Source: Paraphoma chrysanthemicola
Lineage: Eukaryota; Ascomycota; Dothideomycetes; Pleosporales; Phaeosphaeriaceae
Assembly: GCA_020744225.1 (NCBI GenBank)
Contig: JAGMWG010000027.1
Span: 1 to 64,000 of the forward strand
DNA length: 64,000 bases
Direction: 5' to 3'
Under the pieces are notes generated by a model. It saw nothing but the letters and a program-made list of their open reading frames with translations. It had not been told where the DNA came from and searched no databases. Below are positions 32,704 through 44,394 of the stretch, in pieces; the first letter of the stretch is position 1, and each line of letters begins with the position of its first letter. Both the position numbers and the translations under genes were made by a program.

Positions 32704-35700
32704 TGCGAAGGCGAAAAGACGTATTCGTGCGCTCTACTAGTTTTGCTGGTCGTTCGTGTGAACTGTAAAGCTCTTTGGAACCATGTTCAATAATATTGAC
32801 TGCTCACGTGGTTACGTGTAACTCTCGTGGTAAAGGTTTCCACCTAATTAGTGCGCGGTAATCACTTGGGTTTGAGAGCCCTCTGTCAACTACCGGTGTC
32901 GATGGTCATTTTCTGGCGGCTATTGAAACGTTAGCCCATCATATTACAGTTGTTCGAGTCGTTGCGGGCGTCGTTTGGGGGCATGAAACACGATTTGTGC
33001 GCCCGTGTTCTGCTGAGTCGGTACAGAACCTTACTGTCTGACAGACAAGGCCCATTGCAGTCAACATGGCTCACCGCTGCGCCCAGTAGCAGTCTTAGCG
33101 GTCATGTTGACCAGGCTCGACGTGCGAATTCCCCATAGTCGCCGGATCCGCGAACCAGCCTCGTACTATATCTGCTGCTTACACCGGCTCGCCTGTTCTG
33201 TCGCCGCAAGTCCTGCCGTAATACGATGTAATAGGTTTGGATGGGCTGTAACTAGTTGGCTTGTAACGACTAGAAATTCATGGTAATCGTGTTATTAGAA
33301 TATGCCAACACACTCCAAGAGCCATCATTCACAGCTCGGATAGACAAAATATCTCGACGAAGCTCAGATTGCGTCATAATACAACATACACAGCTGGTCA
33401 ACATTATTGCAAACTCTACAAAAGTCAAACACCAATTCAACCCCAATCAATCTCACCCAACACCCCCTCAAGGCTGAAAAAAAAACGTCCTTCGAACTGT
33501 GGAGCCATACAAGTCAATCCCGCGTCATGCACGTCAGCCCGCATTCACCGATCCCACCACGCTCCAGCTCCACTCCTCGTGCCGCCACGTGAGCCACAAC
33601 CATACAATCCGGTTTCCGCCCCCAAACATAATTGCTCCACAACTGCTCCGCTTTCCACGTGCAGAGCATGCGACGTTTGCGGGGTGGCGGGAAAGGCTGC
33701 CACGTTATTCCTGGTCTGGTGTACCTGCATTGTCCGCGAATCGGGCGAGCCGGAGGAATCAGCACATCACGCCATGTACTTTGGAGATCGTACTTTGCAA
33801 TTGCCGAAGCAAATTTTGAAAACTTGAGATGTTAAGGTTTAATGACTGTGGCAAGGGGCAATGGCCAAGCCGGTGGCAGGTTTGTCGAAAGGGAGGCAAG
33901 AAAAAGGCTGCAGAGTAGGCTGGCAGAACTGCGGGTTATGTATGTTTTGACGAGGAAGATCCTTGCGCGCGCCACCAACAAGCTAGCTACGGTATTTCGA
34001 GGCAGCGGGACAGCCTGCGGACTTCACGTGTGGTTGGTTGCACCAATGGAAAGACTTCGACATTGTTACGTGAGTGCCGAACTGGTGCCGCAGGTGTGGT
34101 AATGATGCGAATAATCGCTCTCTTGGACGTCAGGTGTCAAAGTCCGGGGTAGACTGGGGTAAGCGATGGCACATGAGCGGTGGTGTAAAACAGCGAACAA
34201 AGAATTGGGCTGTCGGCAGCGCTCAATGGCATGATCGCATGCTACAGACGCACAAGCACGTGGTCGGGCTAGGTAGAGACGGTAGTCTCGGGCCGTCATG
34301 TGGTGAACCACGCCGCGGGAAGCGCACGGTTGGGGAAGTAGAAATGCTCACCGTTTATCGCGCTCACGATGCTGCACGCAACGGTCGATCGAGAGATTGT
34401 TGGCCGCCGCTTGATGATACAATGGCGGTCCCGAGGCGCGAGACGCAGGGTTCAGTAGTTGCCACTGCTGTCTTCTGTCCAGTCTCGAAAATGGAGGTAA
34501 AGCAGCGAGCAATGGATGACCGCGAACGTGATTACCTCCAAGGCTCGGCCTGCGAGTACAAACCTATTGCACTTCATTCGTTCGTCAGTGGATCCTTTGG
34601 AGGCTTGAGCCGGAAATCTCGTCTCTTGCGACATTCTTGATGTCCAAGTAAACAAACAAGACAACAAGTGGTCGCAGAACCGGCCGTGTATGTCCACAGA
34701 AAACTTTATGCACATGGCTTTACCCGGGTGACATACATATGTACGCCCAGTTCACCAGACGCAGTGCGCATGTCTCCAGATCCGGCATAGGGCCCGATAA
34801 TCGGTATACAGAATCCTACACAACATGTCCCAAGAATAGGCTAAACACCGAGGCGGAGTTGCTCACGCGTGAGGACCATCCCAGCAGTGTGGTTGAACCT
34901 CGTGTTTCGTTTCAATAGGCGGGGCGAATACACATCTGCATGTCGTATGCAGGCCTGTGTGTCTTTGCCTAGGACATTTGTAGTATTCAGCATGCAGCTA
35001 GGCTTCAAGACTAGATGCATTTGGAAATTACCGCCTACTGTTCCGCAGGGCGAATACATGTCTGCATGTCGCAGAAGTGTAACACGTAAGAAGAAGTGGC
35101 CACCAGAATGGAAGGGATCTTGCTTCATGACATGATCAAGTGAAGAACTACCAACCGTAGTGACGTCAAAACCCGCTAGAACGTATGATCGTCAGGACAA
35201 AAGGATGTAGTGATATTTCCGGGCACGATGAGCTTTAAGATCATCCATTTCGCACGTGTCGGTCCTCGGCAAGAACGGGCCCAGTTAGCTTCTCCGGAAA
35301 CGAACGATGTCAAGAAGATCGATCGGCTGCCGGTATGTTTGGGAGTAGTCCAGTCACAACAAGATCCGCCGTTGTGGGACCACGCTTTTCATGTCTTTTG
35401 CCTAAGGACCAATTTAGTAATTCAGAATCGCAAGCTACCTTTGCTTCATGTATTGATGCTTCTTTAGAGCCTGCCACCCACCGTACCCTCGGAGTCCGGC
35501 AGGAACGACCCTAGTAGCTTCCCCGGATCCAACGACTTCAAAAGCGATCGCCAATCTCTAGTTCCTGCAATGGTCAACTCGGAGCAAAATCCGCGTTTAC
35601 AAACCCAAACTCGCTCTTCCGGTCCCGGCTCCGGAAATACTAGTTGCTTGGGATCTGGCAGCCGCGTGCTTGTGCCGTATCGGTCCGATTCCATCGCCCT

Positions 35701-36557
35701 CCGCTGATCGTTGCCTTGCCCCCCTCTTCTTGACTCTTGAAACGGCCATGCATGCACATTAAATTCTGACTGGGTGAGTAGCGTGGGTGCGGGTGAAACA
35801 TGGTTGCCCAATGGCGAGATGCGGCCCTGGATTTTGCAGATGTGTCGTGTTGCATGGTACAAAGTAGTGAATGGTGATCGCTGAGGGCAAGTTGTGACGC
35901 GTGTTGGCGTAGCGCAACTGCCGCGGTTTTTTGGGATGGAAGGTGCGAACGGATTGCGAACGCGAATGCGCCCAAGTGCGGGGTGCAGCGTCACCGACTG
36001 GTGCAGTGAGGTGCCTCGACAGGGAATAGAGAGAGGAAGATTTATGTCGTGACAAGAGCAGAGATGAATTATGTTCATAGAAGTTAAAATGATATGACCA
36101 ACTAACAGAGTGTGAGGTAAGGAGATCTTTTGGCATTCCAGTCGGGGCCACATCTCACCTTAACATGGCATCCAGGAATAGCTGTGGATGAGAGAAAAAC
36201 ACATTGATCCGATATGCCATAAAACACGGTCTAGTAGATGGGCGAGCAGCGCCACCAAACAAGGAGAAAAATTGCGACCAGCAATGGTAAAGCGGGTTCT
36301 TCGGAGGCGCGCCAGCAGATGGGTACCGTTGATCAACACCGTGCCCCGAAAGTGAACCCAAACGAAAGTGTCGAAGGGAAGAGCGGTCTGTGGGTGACCC
36401 CAGCGCGAAGTTAAACTGACAGTACGTGCTAATGGTATCGCGTGTTCTTCCTCTGCCGCTTATGGCCAGGGCCGAGGGTCGGACCGGGCGGTAGGTGGTG
36501 GATAGGTATCTCGCTCTTTTCGCAGTGTGCGCAACATCAACCATGACGTCCAACTTC
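32704..36557. other. Long intergenic region with diverged short duplications
   Basis: 3.85 kb with no convincing gene. A 188-aa frame on plus (34074-34640) has basic, low-hydrophobic, motif-free content and is probably chance. The C-terminal ~75 codons of a minus frame ending near 35464 (RVWVCKRGFCSEL, LLKSLDPGKLLGSFLPDSEG) look more protein-like. A diverged copy of its last part lies at 35260-35335. A 24-bp direct repeat (gggcgaataca..tctgcatgtcg) occurs at 34922 and 35048. The region may hold gene relics. The last part is the 3' flank of the ras gene. Confidence 0.45.
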
Positions 36558-37356
36558 TTACATTACTACACACCCGCAGCAGCCCTTCTTCTCTGAATCG
36601 TCCTCGACGCCCATCTTCTGGATGCCGTTGGAGCCGTGGCCTCCCGAAGGGGCGCCTGTGTACGATGACATCTCCTTGTTGTATTTGCGAATCTCGCGAA
36701 CAATGTCGTAGAAGGCGTTGTCAACATTGATGCGCGACTTTGCTGATGTCTCGATGAACTTGCAGCCAAAGTTCTTGGCCAGCGTTTGGCCCTCTGCAAG
36801 GGAGTTAGCATGCCAGCGCCATGGAGCGGGATAAGACATTGACGCACCTTGTGTCGACACCTGCCTCTCGCCGTCGAGATCGCACTTGTTGCCGACGACG
36901 ATCATGGGAAAGTAGTCCTTGTCCTTGACCCGCAGGATTTGTTGCTGGAAGGTCATGATCTCCTCAAAGCTCTGGCGGTCGGTTATCGAGTAGACGAGCA
37001 GGAAGCCCTCGCCGGTCCGCATGTACTGCTCGCGCATGGCCGAGTACTCCTCCTGGCCGGCTGTGTCGAGCACATCGAGCAGCGCAACCTCGTCGTCGAT
37101 GACGCACTGCTTGCGGTACGAGTCTGCAGGAAATCAGAAGCTGTCCAAATTGGTCACCGGAGGCGCCGCCAATGGTTACTCACCCTCAATGGTCGGGTCG
37201 TACTCGTCTACGAAGTGGCTCTGGATCAGCTGGATGGTCAAGCACGACTTTCCCACGCCACCGCCGCCGACTACCACCAGCTTGTATTCTCGGAGAAACT
37301 GCCCGGGTTAGCGCTGGTGCGGCACGCACTTGAGTGAGGCTCACCTTTGATGCCAT
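36558..37356 (-). CDS. ras1: Ras GTPase
   Basis: Four exons, 37356-37345, 37298-37184, 37123-36848 and 36793-36558, give 212 aa. The first coding exon has only four codons (MASK). All G motifs are present: P-loop GGGGVGKSCL (Gly at the Ala11 position, as in other filamentous-fungal Ras), switch I YDPTIEDSYRK, switch II LDTAGQEEYSAM, NKCD and ETSAK. It ends in a Cys pair and the CaaX box CVVM, so farnesylation and a nearby palmitoylation cysteine are expected. The N-terminus and length match RasA/Ras1 orthologues, which act through adenylate cyclase and MAPK pathways in growth, polarity and spore germination. The catalytic glutamine (GQE) is intact. The name follows the family; paralogue assignment is not certain. 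Confidence 0.96.
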
Positions 37357-38718
37357 TGTGAATGTGTGAGGAACAGCGGACGGTGCTGCAGACTGGAGAG
37401 CGCGGCGTGAGTGCTGGGCGACCACGGGCGAGGGAGCGAAGAGCTCTGGTGCAGGGCGGCGATCAAGGGAGGCGAGTTCGCAATGGGGCGCGAAAATGGG
37501 CAGGCGCAGTGGAGGTGACGGTGATGGGCAGGGGCGGGCAGCAGCAGGACCTGGGTAGATAGCAGGGAGGTCGAGATGGAGAGGGAGACGGCAGGAGGTC
37601 GCCAGTAGGTAATGGTCGGCAGCAAAAACGACGGTAGCAGCTTGTACTTGGCCAGGAGTGCTCGGGCCCTGGAAGGCTAAGGTGAACTCTGATTCGGCCC
37701 ACTCGCTCCGTCTAGCGCCTGAGCAGCATGCGCCCACAGCTTGCCCACGAAAAAGGATCACCGCCGTTCAGACCGCACCAAAGCATCCCAGCGGCACCGC
37801 ACCAACCGCGCCCAGCTCCAGAGGGCCCGGCGTCTGCAGCAGCGCGAATGGCTGCAGGCAGTCCGTCGCTGCAGCGTGCATCTCACGCCGTCCCGCCCGA
37901 GATCGCATGCATGTCTGCCTCCCCTTGCCACGGTAGTAAGCAGCTGTCACGACTGTCTACTGTCTTCTGTCTTCAGAAATGTCCGTGGGTGGGGTTAAAG
38001 CGGCGGCGCGCGCATAGTCATGGCCCTTCTCCGCCATCACAGCGCCATGTGGCACGGTCTGCGACGCTGTCTGAGAGACTGTGGCCCTTCCGCAAACCAC
38101 AGTCAGTGCGAGCCATGAAGGGGGCCCGCCAACGACCGTGTCGTGTCGCGCTCGCGCTCGCGTCGCTGCACCCGCGAGCACTACTGTCTATCTCAGTCGA
38201 CTGTGCGACTTTTCCCAATATTGCCCGGCACGCCCCATCCTGCACATGTGATATCTCCCTCATGCGGGCGCCAGATGCAGCACGGCGGAGTCTGTCTGCC
38301 TGCATCGCACACGCGGGGTTGGCATGTCGTCGCCTCGCCTGCACATGGAGGCACACACGCACGCGAGTCCCCAGAGAAAGCGCCTGCGGCTTCGCCCTGA
38401 CAGCGCGCAATTGGAAACGGACAAAAAAGAATAACATTTGCGCATTGTATCATATCGCACTACTATCGCTCTATCGGCGTCGTTATCAGGGTCTAATTCT
38501 AATTCTGCCCGACCCGCTTAGCCTGGTGGGACACGGCAGGAACGGGGGTTCTGCAGACCTTCGAGAAGCCCGCTGGCTGACACCTATTCTAGGGCCCTTT
38601 TGCACACACTCTACCAGTCTATTTCAACGACACGCCCTCCCCTGAGCACACCTCGTACAAGCTCAATATCTACAGTCAATCGTGTGCTCCCCTCCGTCAT
38701 AACCCCGCTCAGCTCTCG
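37357..38718. other. Intergenic region, ras promoter side
   Basis: About 1.36 kb, G+C-rich with C/A-rich low-complexity runs, including a 305-codon plus-strand frame (37728-38645) dominated by Ala, Arg, Pro and Ser. That frame looks like a compositional artefact. The right end is the ras promoter/5' UTR region and the left of the next gene's 3' end. No RNA gene seen. Confidence 0.45.
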
Positions 38719-39874
38719 CTACGACTCTTTGTCAGATGTGTCGGCGTCGTCCTCCCCTTCGACAGCTACGCGCCGCCCCTGGACAGCTGCTTCTACTTCT
38801 GGCACCAAGCTTTCCATGAAGTCGCGATCGCGCCCAACGAGCGTCACTGTGTTGTGATCCTTGCCCCATCGTGGATAGCTGCCCACCTTGACGCCCTTTG
38901 GCTCCGTCTTTGCGGCCAGCTCTGTCAGGTAGCCAGCTACTGCGCTCTCAGCCAATGGAGTCGAGATGAGAATGCGTGCCACTCCCTTGCCCTCAGGATC
39001 TGTCAGTCGCGGCATAATGCTGGGCTTGAGACCGTCTATCATGGCCTCAAACAGCCTCGGAACCCCAGGAAGAATGTGGATGTTTCCATTCACCACACTG
39101 ACGGGCACCCACAGGTCCTCCTTGACGAAAACGACCTGATCCTCATCGGGTACATTATCGTCCAGAGGCAACTCAACCATGCGCTTCTTTGCAGTGAGGG
39201 CCGCAGATGGCACGTCCCAAGAGAAGTCTGGCTGCGACTTGTGCGGCTTCGACAATCGCTTCATGCGGTCGTATGCAGCATCATGCAGCTTCAATTGTAA
39301 GCCAAACGCCTTGGCGATGGACTGGTAGGTGATGTCGTCGTGTCTAAAAGCAGCCAATATGTCAGTGGCGTCAGGTGTAGCGAGCGGGCAATGTCTCACG
39401 TGGGACCGATGCCCCCTGAAGTGACGACCATGTCATAGTTGCTCGACATGCGCCGAACAGCCTCGATGATTTCGCCCTCGTCATCAGCAATGACTTCCAC
39501 GCGGCGCAAATTGATTCCTAACGAGAAGCAAAACTTTGCAAAATATGCCTGTGATTGATGTTGTTGGCACTCTGTAGCCGCATTGGCGAGCTGCAACTTA
39601 CCGAGTTTGTATCAACAGTCTGTATCAGAGTAAGTCAAACGACAACACACCCTCTCGCACAAGTCGAGACAGCTAGACGCACCTTGCCCCCCAACACCTC
39701 GTCTCCTATTATCAAACATGCCGCTGTGTGGATGAGCCCCTTTTGCTGAGTCGCAGATGCGGCTGCCATGACTGATGACGTTAACGATGGCCGGAGGTTT
39801 GCAGCAGAAGCGTGAGCAAAGTTTGGCACAGGACGGGACAGATGCCTAGCAACCTGCGATAGTCTACTAAACAT
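38719..39874 (-). CDS. Molybdopterin-binding (MoaB/Mog, CinA/FLAD1 N-terminal-like) domain protein
   Basis: Four exons, 39874-39683, 39619-39602, 39548-39400 and 39343-38719, give 327 aa. The second is an 18-nt microexon (TVDTNS). The first ~38 residues are basic/hydroxylated and look like a mitochondrial presequence, with a second Met (MAAASATQQ) that could give a cytosolic form. The molybdopterin-binding fold follows: IIGDEVLGGKTVDTNS, FCFSLGINLRRVEVI, MSSNYDMVVTSGGIGPTHDD and ITYQSIAKAFG, then VNGNIHILPGVPRLFEAM. The last region (HNTVTLVGRD..FMESLVPEVEAAV) is typical of FLAD1/CinA-type proteins. In animals the related FLAD1 domain has FAD hydrolase activity; whether the fungal protein acts on FAD or another nucleotide is not known. 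It is head-to-head with the GMF gene. Confidence 0.85.
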
Positions 39875-40133
39875 GGGATATGCCGGGGCCAAAAGGATGC
39901 AATGCAGGTGCACGAGTAATTTTGGGCTCTGGAAGGGAACCAGAAGTGATGGACAGCCATGATTCTGTGATGCGGGCGTGGGCGTGCCAGCTCGACTAGC
40001 GCCCACGCGGAGCCCCTCCGCCCCGCCATTGTTCATTCCACACATCTTCAGCCCTACGCCAGCCGTCCTTCGCGAAACCACTTCGCAAACCTTAGCACCT
40101 CCCTCTGCGACACACGGACACGGGCCGCACAAT
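39875..40133. promoter_or_regulatory. Compact divergent promoter, 259 bp
   Basis: Separates the start codons of the molybdopterin-binding-domain gene and the GMF gene. With so little room the two promoters must overlap. No specific site was identified. Confidence 0.6.
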
Positions 40134-40768
40134 ATGGTTAGTTCCGCATACTCAATGCTGCCATTTCGCCGGCTGACTCTCCCGGCCAGTCGTCTGAAGC
40201 GCGGCTGTACACCTTCTCCGACGAGACGAAGCAGAAGCTGCGCAAGTTTCGGCTGGGAACATCGCGCGCCAAAGACCCCCAGGCAGTCATCTGTACGCAA
40301 CCGTGAACTCTCGTAGCCATGCCCTCTCCGAGCCCACCGCGGGCCGCCGCCTATTTCCGTTGCAAACGAGGCTGATGCCACCGTGCGCCAGACGAGATCG
40401 ATAAGAAGACGCTGGAGATACGGCCGGTCGACGACGACGTCTACACCGATGTGCCAAGCCTTGCCGACGAGCTGCCAGACCATGCACCGCGGTTCATACT
40501 GCTGAGCTACCCGTTGACGTTGGTAGGTGCCCATACATGCAATCCTGGTAGAGCAAGGTTATGCTGACTGTCCAAGGACTCTGGGCGGCTCTCGGTGCCA
40601 TACGTCATGCTGTACTACCTCCCCATCACCTGCAACAGCGAGGTCAAGATGCTGTACGCCGGCGCAAAAGAGCTTATGCGCAACACATCAGAAGTGAACA
40701 GGATCATCGAGATTGACAGTCCCGAGGATCTGGAGGAGATCGAGGAGAAGCTGAAAGAGCATGTGTGA
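40134..40768 (+). CDS. Glia maturation factor homologue (ADF/cofilin family)
   Basis: Coding exons 40134-40136, 40190-40292, 40392-40522 and 40577-40768 give 142 aa. The first coding exon is only the ATG, followed by an intron of 53 nt; the start is chosen because the next exon then opens SSEARLYTFSDETKQKLR in frame. GMF landmarks are FRLGTSRAKDPQAVIYEIDK, PRFILLSYPLTLDSGRLSVP, YVMLYYLPITC and KMLYAGAKELMRNTSEVNR. The ADF-H fold of GMF binds Arp2/3 complex rather than actin and promotes branch disassembly (yeast Gmf1/Aim7). It is cytosolic, at cortical actin. Length and conservation are normal. Confidence 0.95.
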
Positions 40769-41677
40769 TAGGCGCGAAATCTCTCACGGCGGACGCAACT
40801 TGACGGCAAGCAGCCGGTAGCTTCATATCGGCGGGTTTGGAACGAGATGTTGCAATATCTGCAGTCCGCGGCGTTTTTTTATTTGACCAGCGCGTGCGCT
40901 CTGGATCATACGAGCACTATGTTGTCTAATTGCCAAGACACCTCATATCACAATCCGAATCATGCCATTCCAAGCCGCCATCTTCTACTCGACATGTTTT
41001 CCCGCCCCGCGTCTTCGCTCACTGCCGTTAGGACTATGATATGTGTTTCAGCTATAGCTGCTACATGACAACATCCCAGCGCCAGATCATATGCTAATCT
41101 CTGGGTCAGGGGTCAGGGATCGGTGACAGCGCCACATTCGTCGCCCAACGGCCGATGAACCTAACACTCTTACACTATCGCGCATCTTTCATCAGCGATC
41201 GTCATCTCGAAATGTCATTCCACCTTCCTGATTGAGTAGTGCAACGTGGGCGACGGCAACTTGTTCGTGAGGCGAGAATCCAGGGTTGGATCCGCGTGAA
41301 GACGCTAGTTGCTTGAGTGTTGTTCAGCCGGCCAATCACAAGTTACAGCACTACCACACATATGATATGTGTGGGTTATCATTTTGTGAACTTCCTTTTG
41401 GGCATAGCGAGGACTAACGTTCATTTTGCAGATTGTTAGCGCGGGATCTGTGCGGCCGGATGCTGCTTTTACGACGTAATTCTAGTAGCTGCGCTGTGAG
41501 CTTATTCAGACGTGGGTGAAGACCAACTCACTTATACCCGGAGTCATCGGATGTCACCCTTTCGACTACTTGCAGTTCGACTTAAGTCTATCCCAACCAT
41601 GCCAAAGTCAACGCTGTCTGACCTATATGTACTAACACGAGGTCTTGCAGATCATGGTCTAAACTTCAAAAAAAAAG
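40769..41677. other. Intergenic region, nothing recognised
   Basis: About 0.9 kb with no gene-like frame. A small palindrome (cacatatgatatgtg) lies near 41355-41371. The right end runs into the T-tract terminator of the tRNA-like gene on the minus strand. Confidence 0.4.
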
Positions 41678-41855
41678 CTTGGACACTGCGATTCGAACGC
41701 AGGTCTTCCGCTGAAACTCCGCGTCTGCTACAGATGAGAGACCTGCCATTGTCAAGTAACAGTTGGCTCATGAACCGCACGGTCAAGTACGGACCTCACT
41801 GCTGAAGTGCTCGGCCATTCGGTGCGGACGTCTTACCATTGGACTAAATGCCCAA
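41678..41855 (-). tRNA. tRNA-like gene with an insertion of about 100 nt (intron or decay)
   Basis: Read on the minus strand, 5' TTGGGCA (41855-41849) pairs over 7 bp with 3' TGTCCAA (41685-41679). An A-box TAGTCCAATGG lies just after the 5' arm. A perfect 5-bp T-arm CTGCG-TTCGAAT-CGCAG with the B-box core lies before the 3' arm, and T9 follows as a Pol III terminator. The anticodon stem TCCGC/GCGGA is split by about 106 nt, at the place where nuclear tRNA introns sit. The loop would read ACCGAA plus A, lacking the usual U33, so the anticodon (CGA by position) is doubtful. Inside the insertion is a second A-box-like ATGGCCGAGCAC. Either a tRNA with an unusually long intron or a tRNA pseudogene. 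Confidence 0.5.
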
Positions 41856-42481
41856 CGTGCTTGATAGCAAATTCCAAATTTTCTGCACACACATCCGAGA
41901 AGCCCAAAAGCAACTGACTGTTCCGTGACTTGATGAGCTATCGGCCTATAAATTTGGCATCGTGGAGTGATGACGAGCTCCAACACGCGTCCTGGTTTAA
42001 CTTTCAAATCTCGCTCTCTTCTCTTTGATCTATTTGCTTGCCGCAAGCAAACACGCCTGCGCAAGCGTAGACATATCCCATCCTGATCACTCTGAGAACG
42101 TCTGCAGATCTTTGACGTGGTTCCCGCACCCAGTGTTAACGCAATTAACAAAGGTGTGGTAAACTAGGGCACCAGCTCCTGGACGGTCAGGTGCCACCGT
42201 GAGCTTTGCGTTTCCTTTTTGACAACTCGTCGCGCCTTCCGTACCACTTGGCACATGGCCTCCACACTTGGACGACTGCATTCTCGATATGTACACTCAA
42301 CAACACTCCTCCGCTCAAACAATCCCGCCGCCACCTATGCTCACTCTCCCTAAGCTTGACTAGATGCTGCGATGCCCACTCTTATCCTCTTCATCGACTG
42401 CCATCTGATTGAGAACTTTTCATCACATCTGCTCAACACGCTTGCATTGGTCTCGATCAAGATATACTCGCTCAAAAGCGC
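41856..42481. other. Intergenic region upstream of a membrane-protein gene
   Basis: About 630 bp with no gene-like frame. It probably holds the tRNA-like gene's 5' flank and the promoter of the next plus-strand gene. Nothing else recognised. Confidence 0.4.
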
Positions 42482-43701
42482 ATGGCACCGCCATGGGTCA
42501 CATTTGACAGCGTAGCCGCGTACAATGGTCACTGCGCCGACGGAGCTGAGCCGGATATAGCTGGTTTGGGTGTACTTCGTCCCCTCACTTACCTCTAATC
42601 CTCATAACTAACATCATTTCGGATAGGTCGTCCTCTCCTTTGTGATCGCAAGCGTAATGACCACGACCGCTTCTATCCTAGCCATGCTTCTCGACCAAGC
42701 TTTCGATTCAAAAGGCCGCTTCACACTCCGAGCTCCTGTCAAATACATCCGCGAGAGATACCTAGACACGGAGTGGAAACGGGACTATGCCTGGCGTCCA
42801 TTTCTCGACCCGCTCATCATTGGGCTAGGAGATCAGCAACTCATTACAGGTTACGCCGTACTGCTGAGCGGATGGATCAAAGTGGGTTATAATCCTTGTA
42901 CCCATACTCATACAGACAGAGAAGATTGGGACTGGCCTACTTACACCACACCAGGTGGCTCAAAACTCTTTTGAAGTCCAAGGCGCCCACTTCGTCCTAA
43001 TTTTGTACATTTGTGCTCTCTCATCCTCATCGCACCTTGCCGCACTCATTACTCTGCGCAAATATTTCCGCAACTACAAACTCATCGCAAAGATTCGACT
43101 GGCGCTCGTCATCGTCTTCGCCACGTTTCTGCTAGCCTCGATGATAGCTGCGATATGTACGCCACCTACGATTGTCGCACACAACGACGGCCTCACTGAG
43201 AAACGGAGTCGCACACAGCGCCTGTCATTCCTAGTTCCGCTGGGACTGATCCTCGTTGGCTTCTCGACTGCACTGGTGTGCATCCTGTACGATCCACAGC
43301 GCAGTGGTACCGCATCTCGTGCGTCGGATTCCTCAGAAGCCTCCATGGCTAAGCTTGTCCGTCGCGTTACAGACGCGAAGCAACGCCCACCGCTTGACAT
43401 CAAACTTCCAGCACACTTTGGCATGCGTCTACTCTACTACCTCTTCCTCAACCCGCTCATTGCGTTTGCGGTGCAGATTTTGCTCGCCATTCTCTCTGCT
43501 ATACTGGTCTTGAGTCAAAAGTTTGCAGCCCCGGAGGATGGAGGCAAGTTCTGTGGACTACAAAGCGAAGGTGAGAATGTGTGGGGATTCGGACAGACGC
43601 TGAGTGTGGTTATGCTGTTGCTGCCGGCAATGAGTGCGTGTCAGACATATCTGGAAGGCAGACAGGACATTAGCGAGGGTTTCACCAGAGGCAGAGATTG
43701 A
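42482..43701 (+). CDS. Fungal multi-pass membrane protein, unknown function
   Basis: Three exons, 42482-42571, 42627-42881 and 42955-43701, give 363 aa. The ATG at 42482 opens MAPPWVTFDSVAAYNGHCAD, leading into AEPDIAGLGVVLSFVIASVM, the usual start of a fungus-specific family with an extracytoplasmic N-terminus and an xDIxGxGV motif before the first membrane span. About seven spans follow: ~35-60, GDQQLITGYAVLLSGWI, HFVLILYICALSSSSHLAAL, RLALVIVFATFLLASMIAAI, SFLVPLGLILVGFSTALVCI, LFLNPLIAFAVQILLAILSA and LSVVMLLLPAMSACQTYL. A polar loop of ~60 residues lies before the last pair. I know this family only as uncharacterised; no function is proposed. Confidence 0.8.
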
Positions 43702-44394
43702 GTAGTGTGATGCGAGTCCTTCGCCTGTAAGTCTTGCCGACCATTACTTCAAAATATACATCGCTATTAGCTCAGATACCGTTTCCTCGAGACGTTGATT
43801 ATTATCTTAATGAGCCCTTCTAGGAAATCTTCATGGCTCGTCTGGCTCGAGGGAAATTTTGATATGATCTTGCCAACGACATCCTATCAACCCGCCCGAT
43901 AACGATTGCATTGACATATGTGTGTCACCGGAGGAGAGACAATGTTGAATTGCATTGGCATGAGCCGGACCCCGTTCCGTTTTCCTGAAAGATTTTCTGA
44001 AAGGCTCGTTCCGGGAATTACGGAGATTCAACTCTGTTGATCAAGCTTGTAGGTTAGCATGTTCCCAACGCTGTCCCCGTGAGCGGAATCGGAACCAAAG
44101 ATTAATTCGCCACGTTGGGCCAGAACTACAAGCGTAGAAATACTGGTCGTATGGTTCGTTCACGTCGGCGGCTTCCGCTTTCCGGTCGCTAATTCCGCGC
44201 TCCAATGACGCTGCCGCGGCTACTGCCCCGCAGCAGCCCACCAGCAGTCCGGGGCTGCCATCGTGGAGCCGCGACGATCGAGAGCCGCGCAGAAGAAGTA
44301 TTAAGACGATGGACGCCTCGTTGCTGTTGACAAGTAGCGAGCCAGACTTGTGTTGACGCAGGGCATCGATTTTCCAGCGGCTACATTGGACAAG
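43702..44394. other. Intergenic, promoter side of the P450 gene
   Basis: About 0.69 kb. No gene-like frame survives inspection; minus-strand frames here are chance. The P450 start codon is chosen at 44395. Confidence 0.4.

Noticed and set aside
34074..34640. 188-aa plus-strand frame
   Set aside because: Basic, motif-free and without promoter or splice support; resembles random G+C-rich sequence.
37728..38645. 305-aa plus-strand frame upstream of ras
   Set aside because: Composition is Ala/Arg/Pro/Ser-rich with no hydrophobic core or motif, overlapping several other open frames in G+C-rich DNA. Probably chance.
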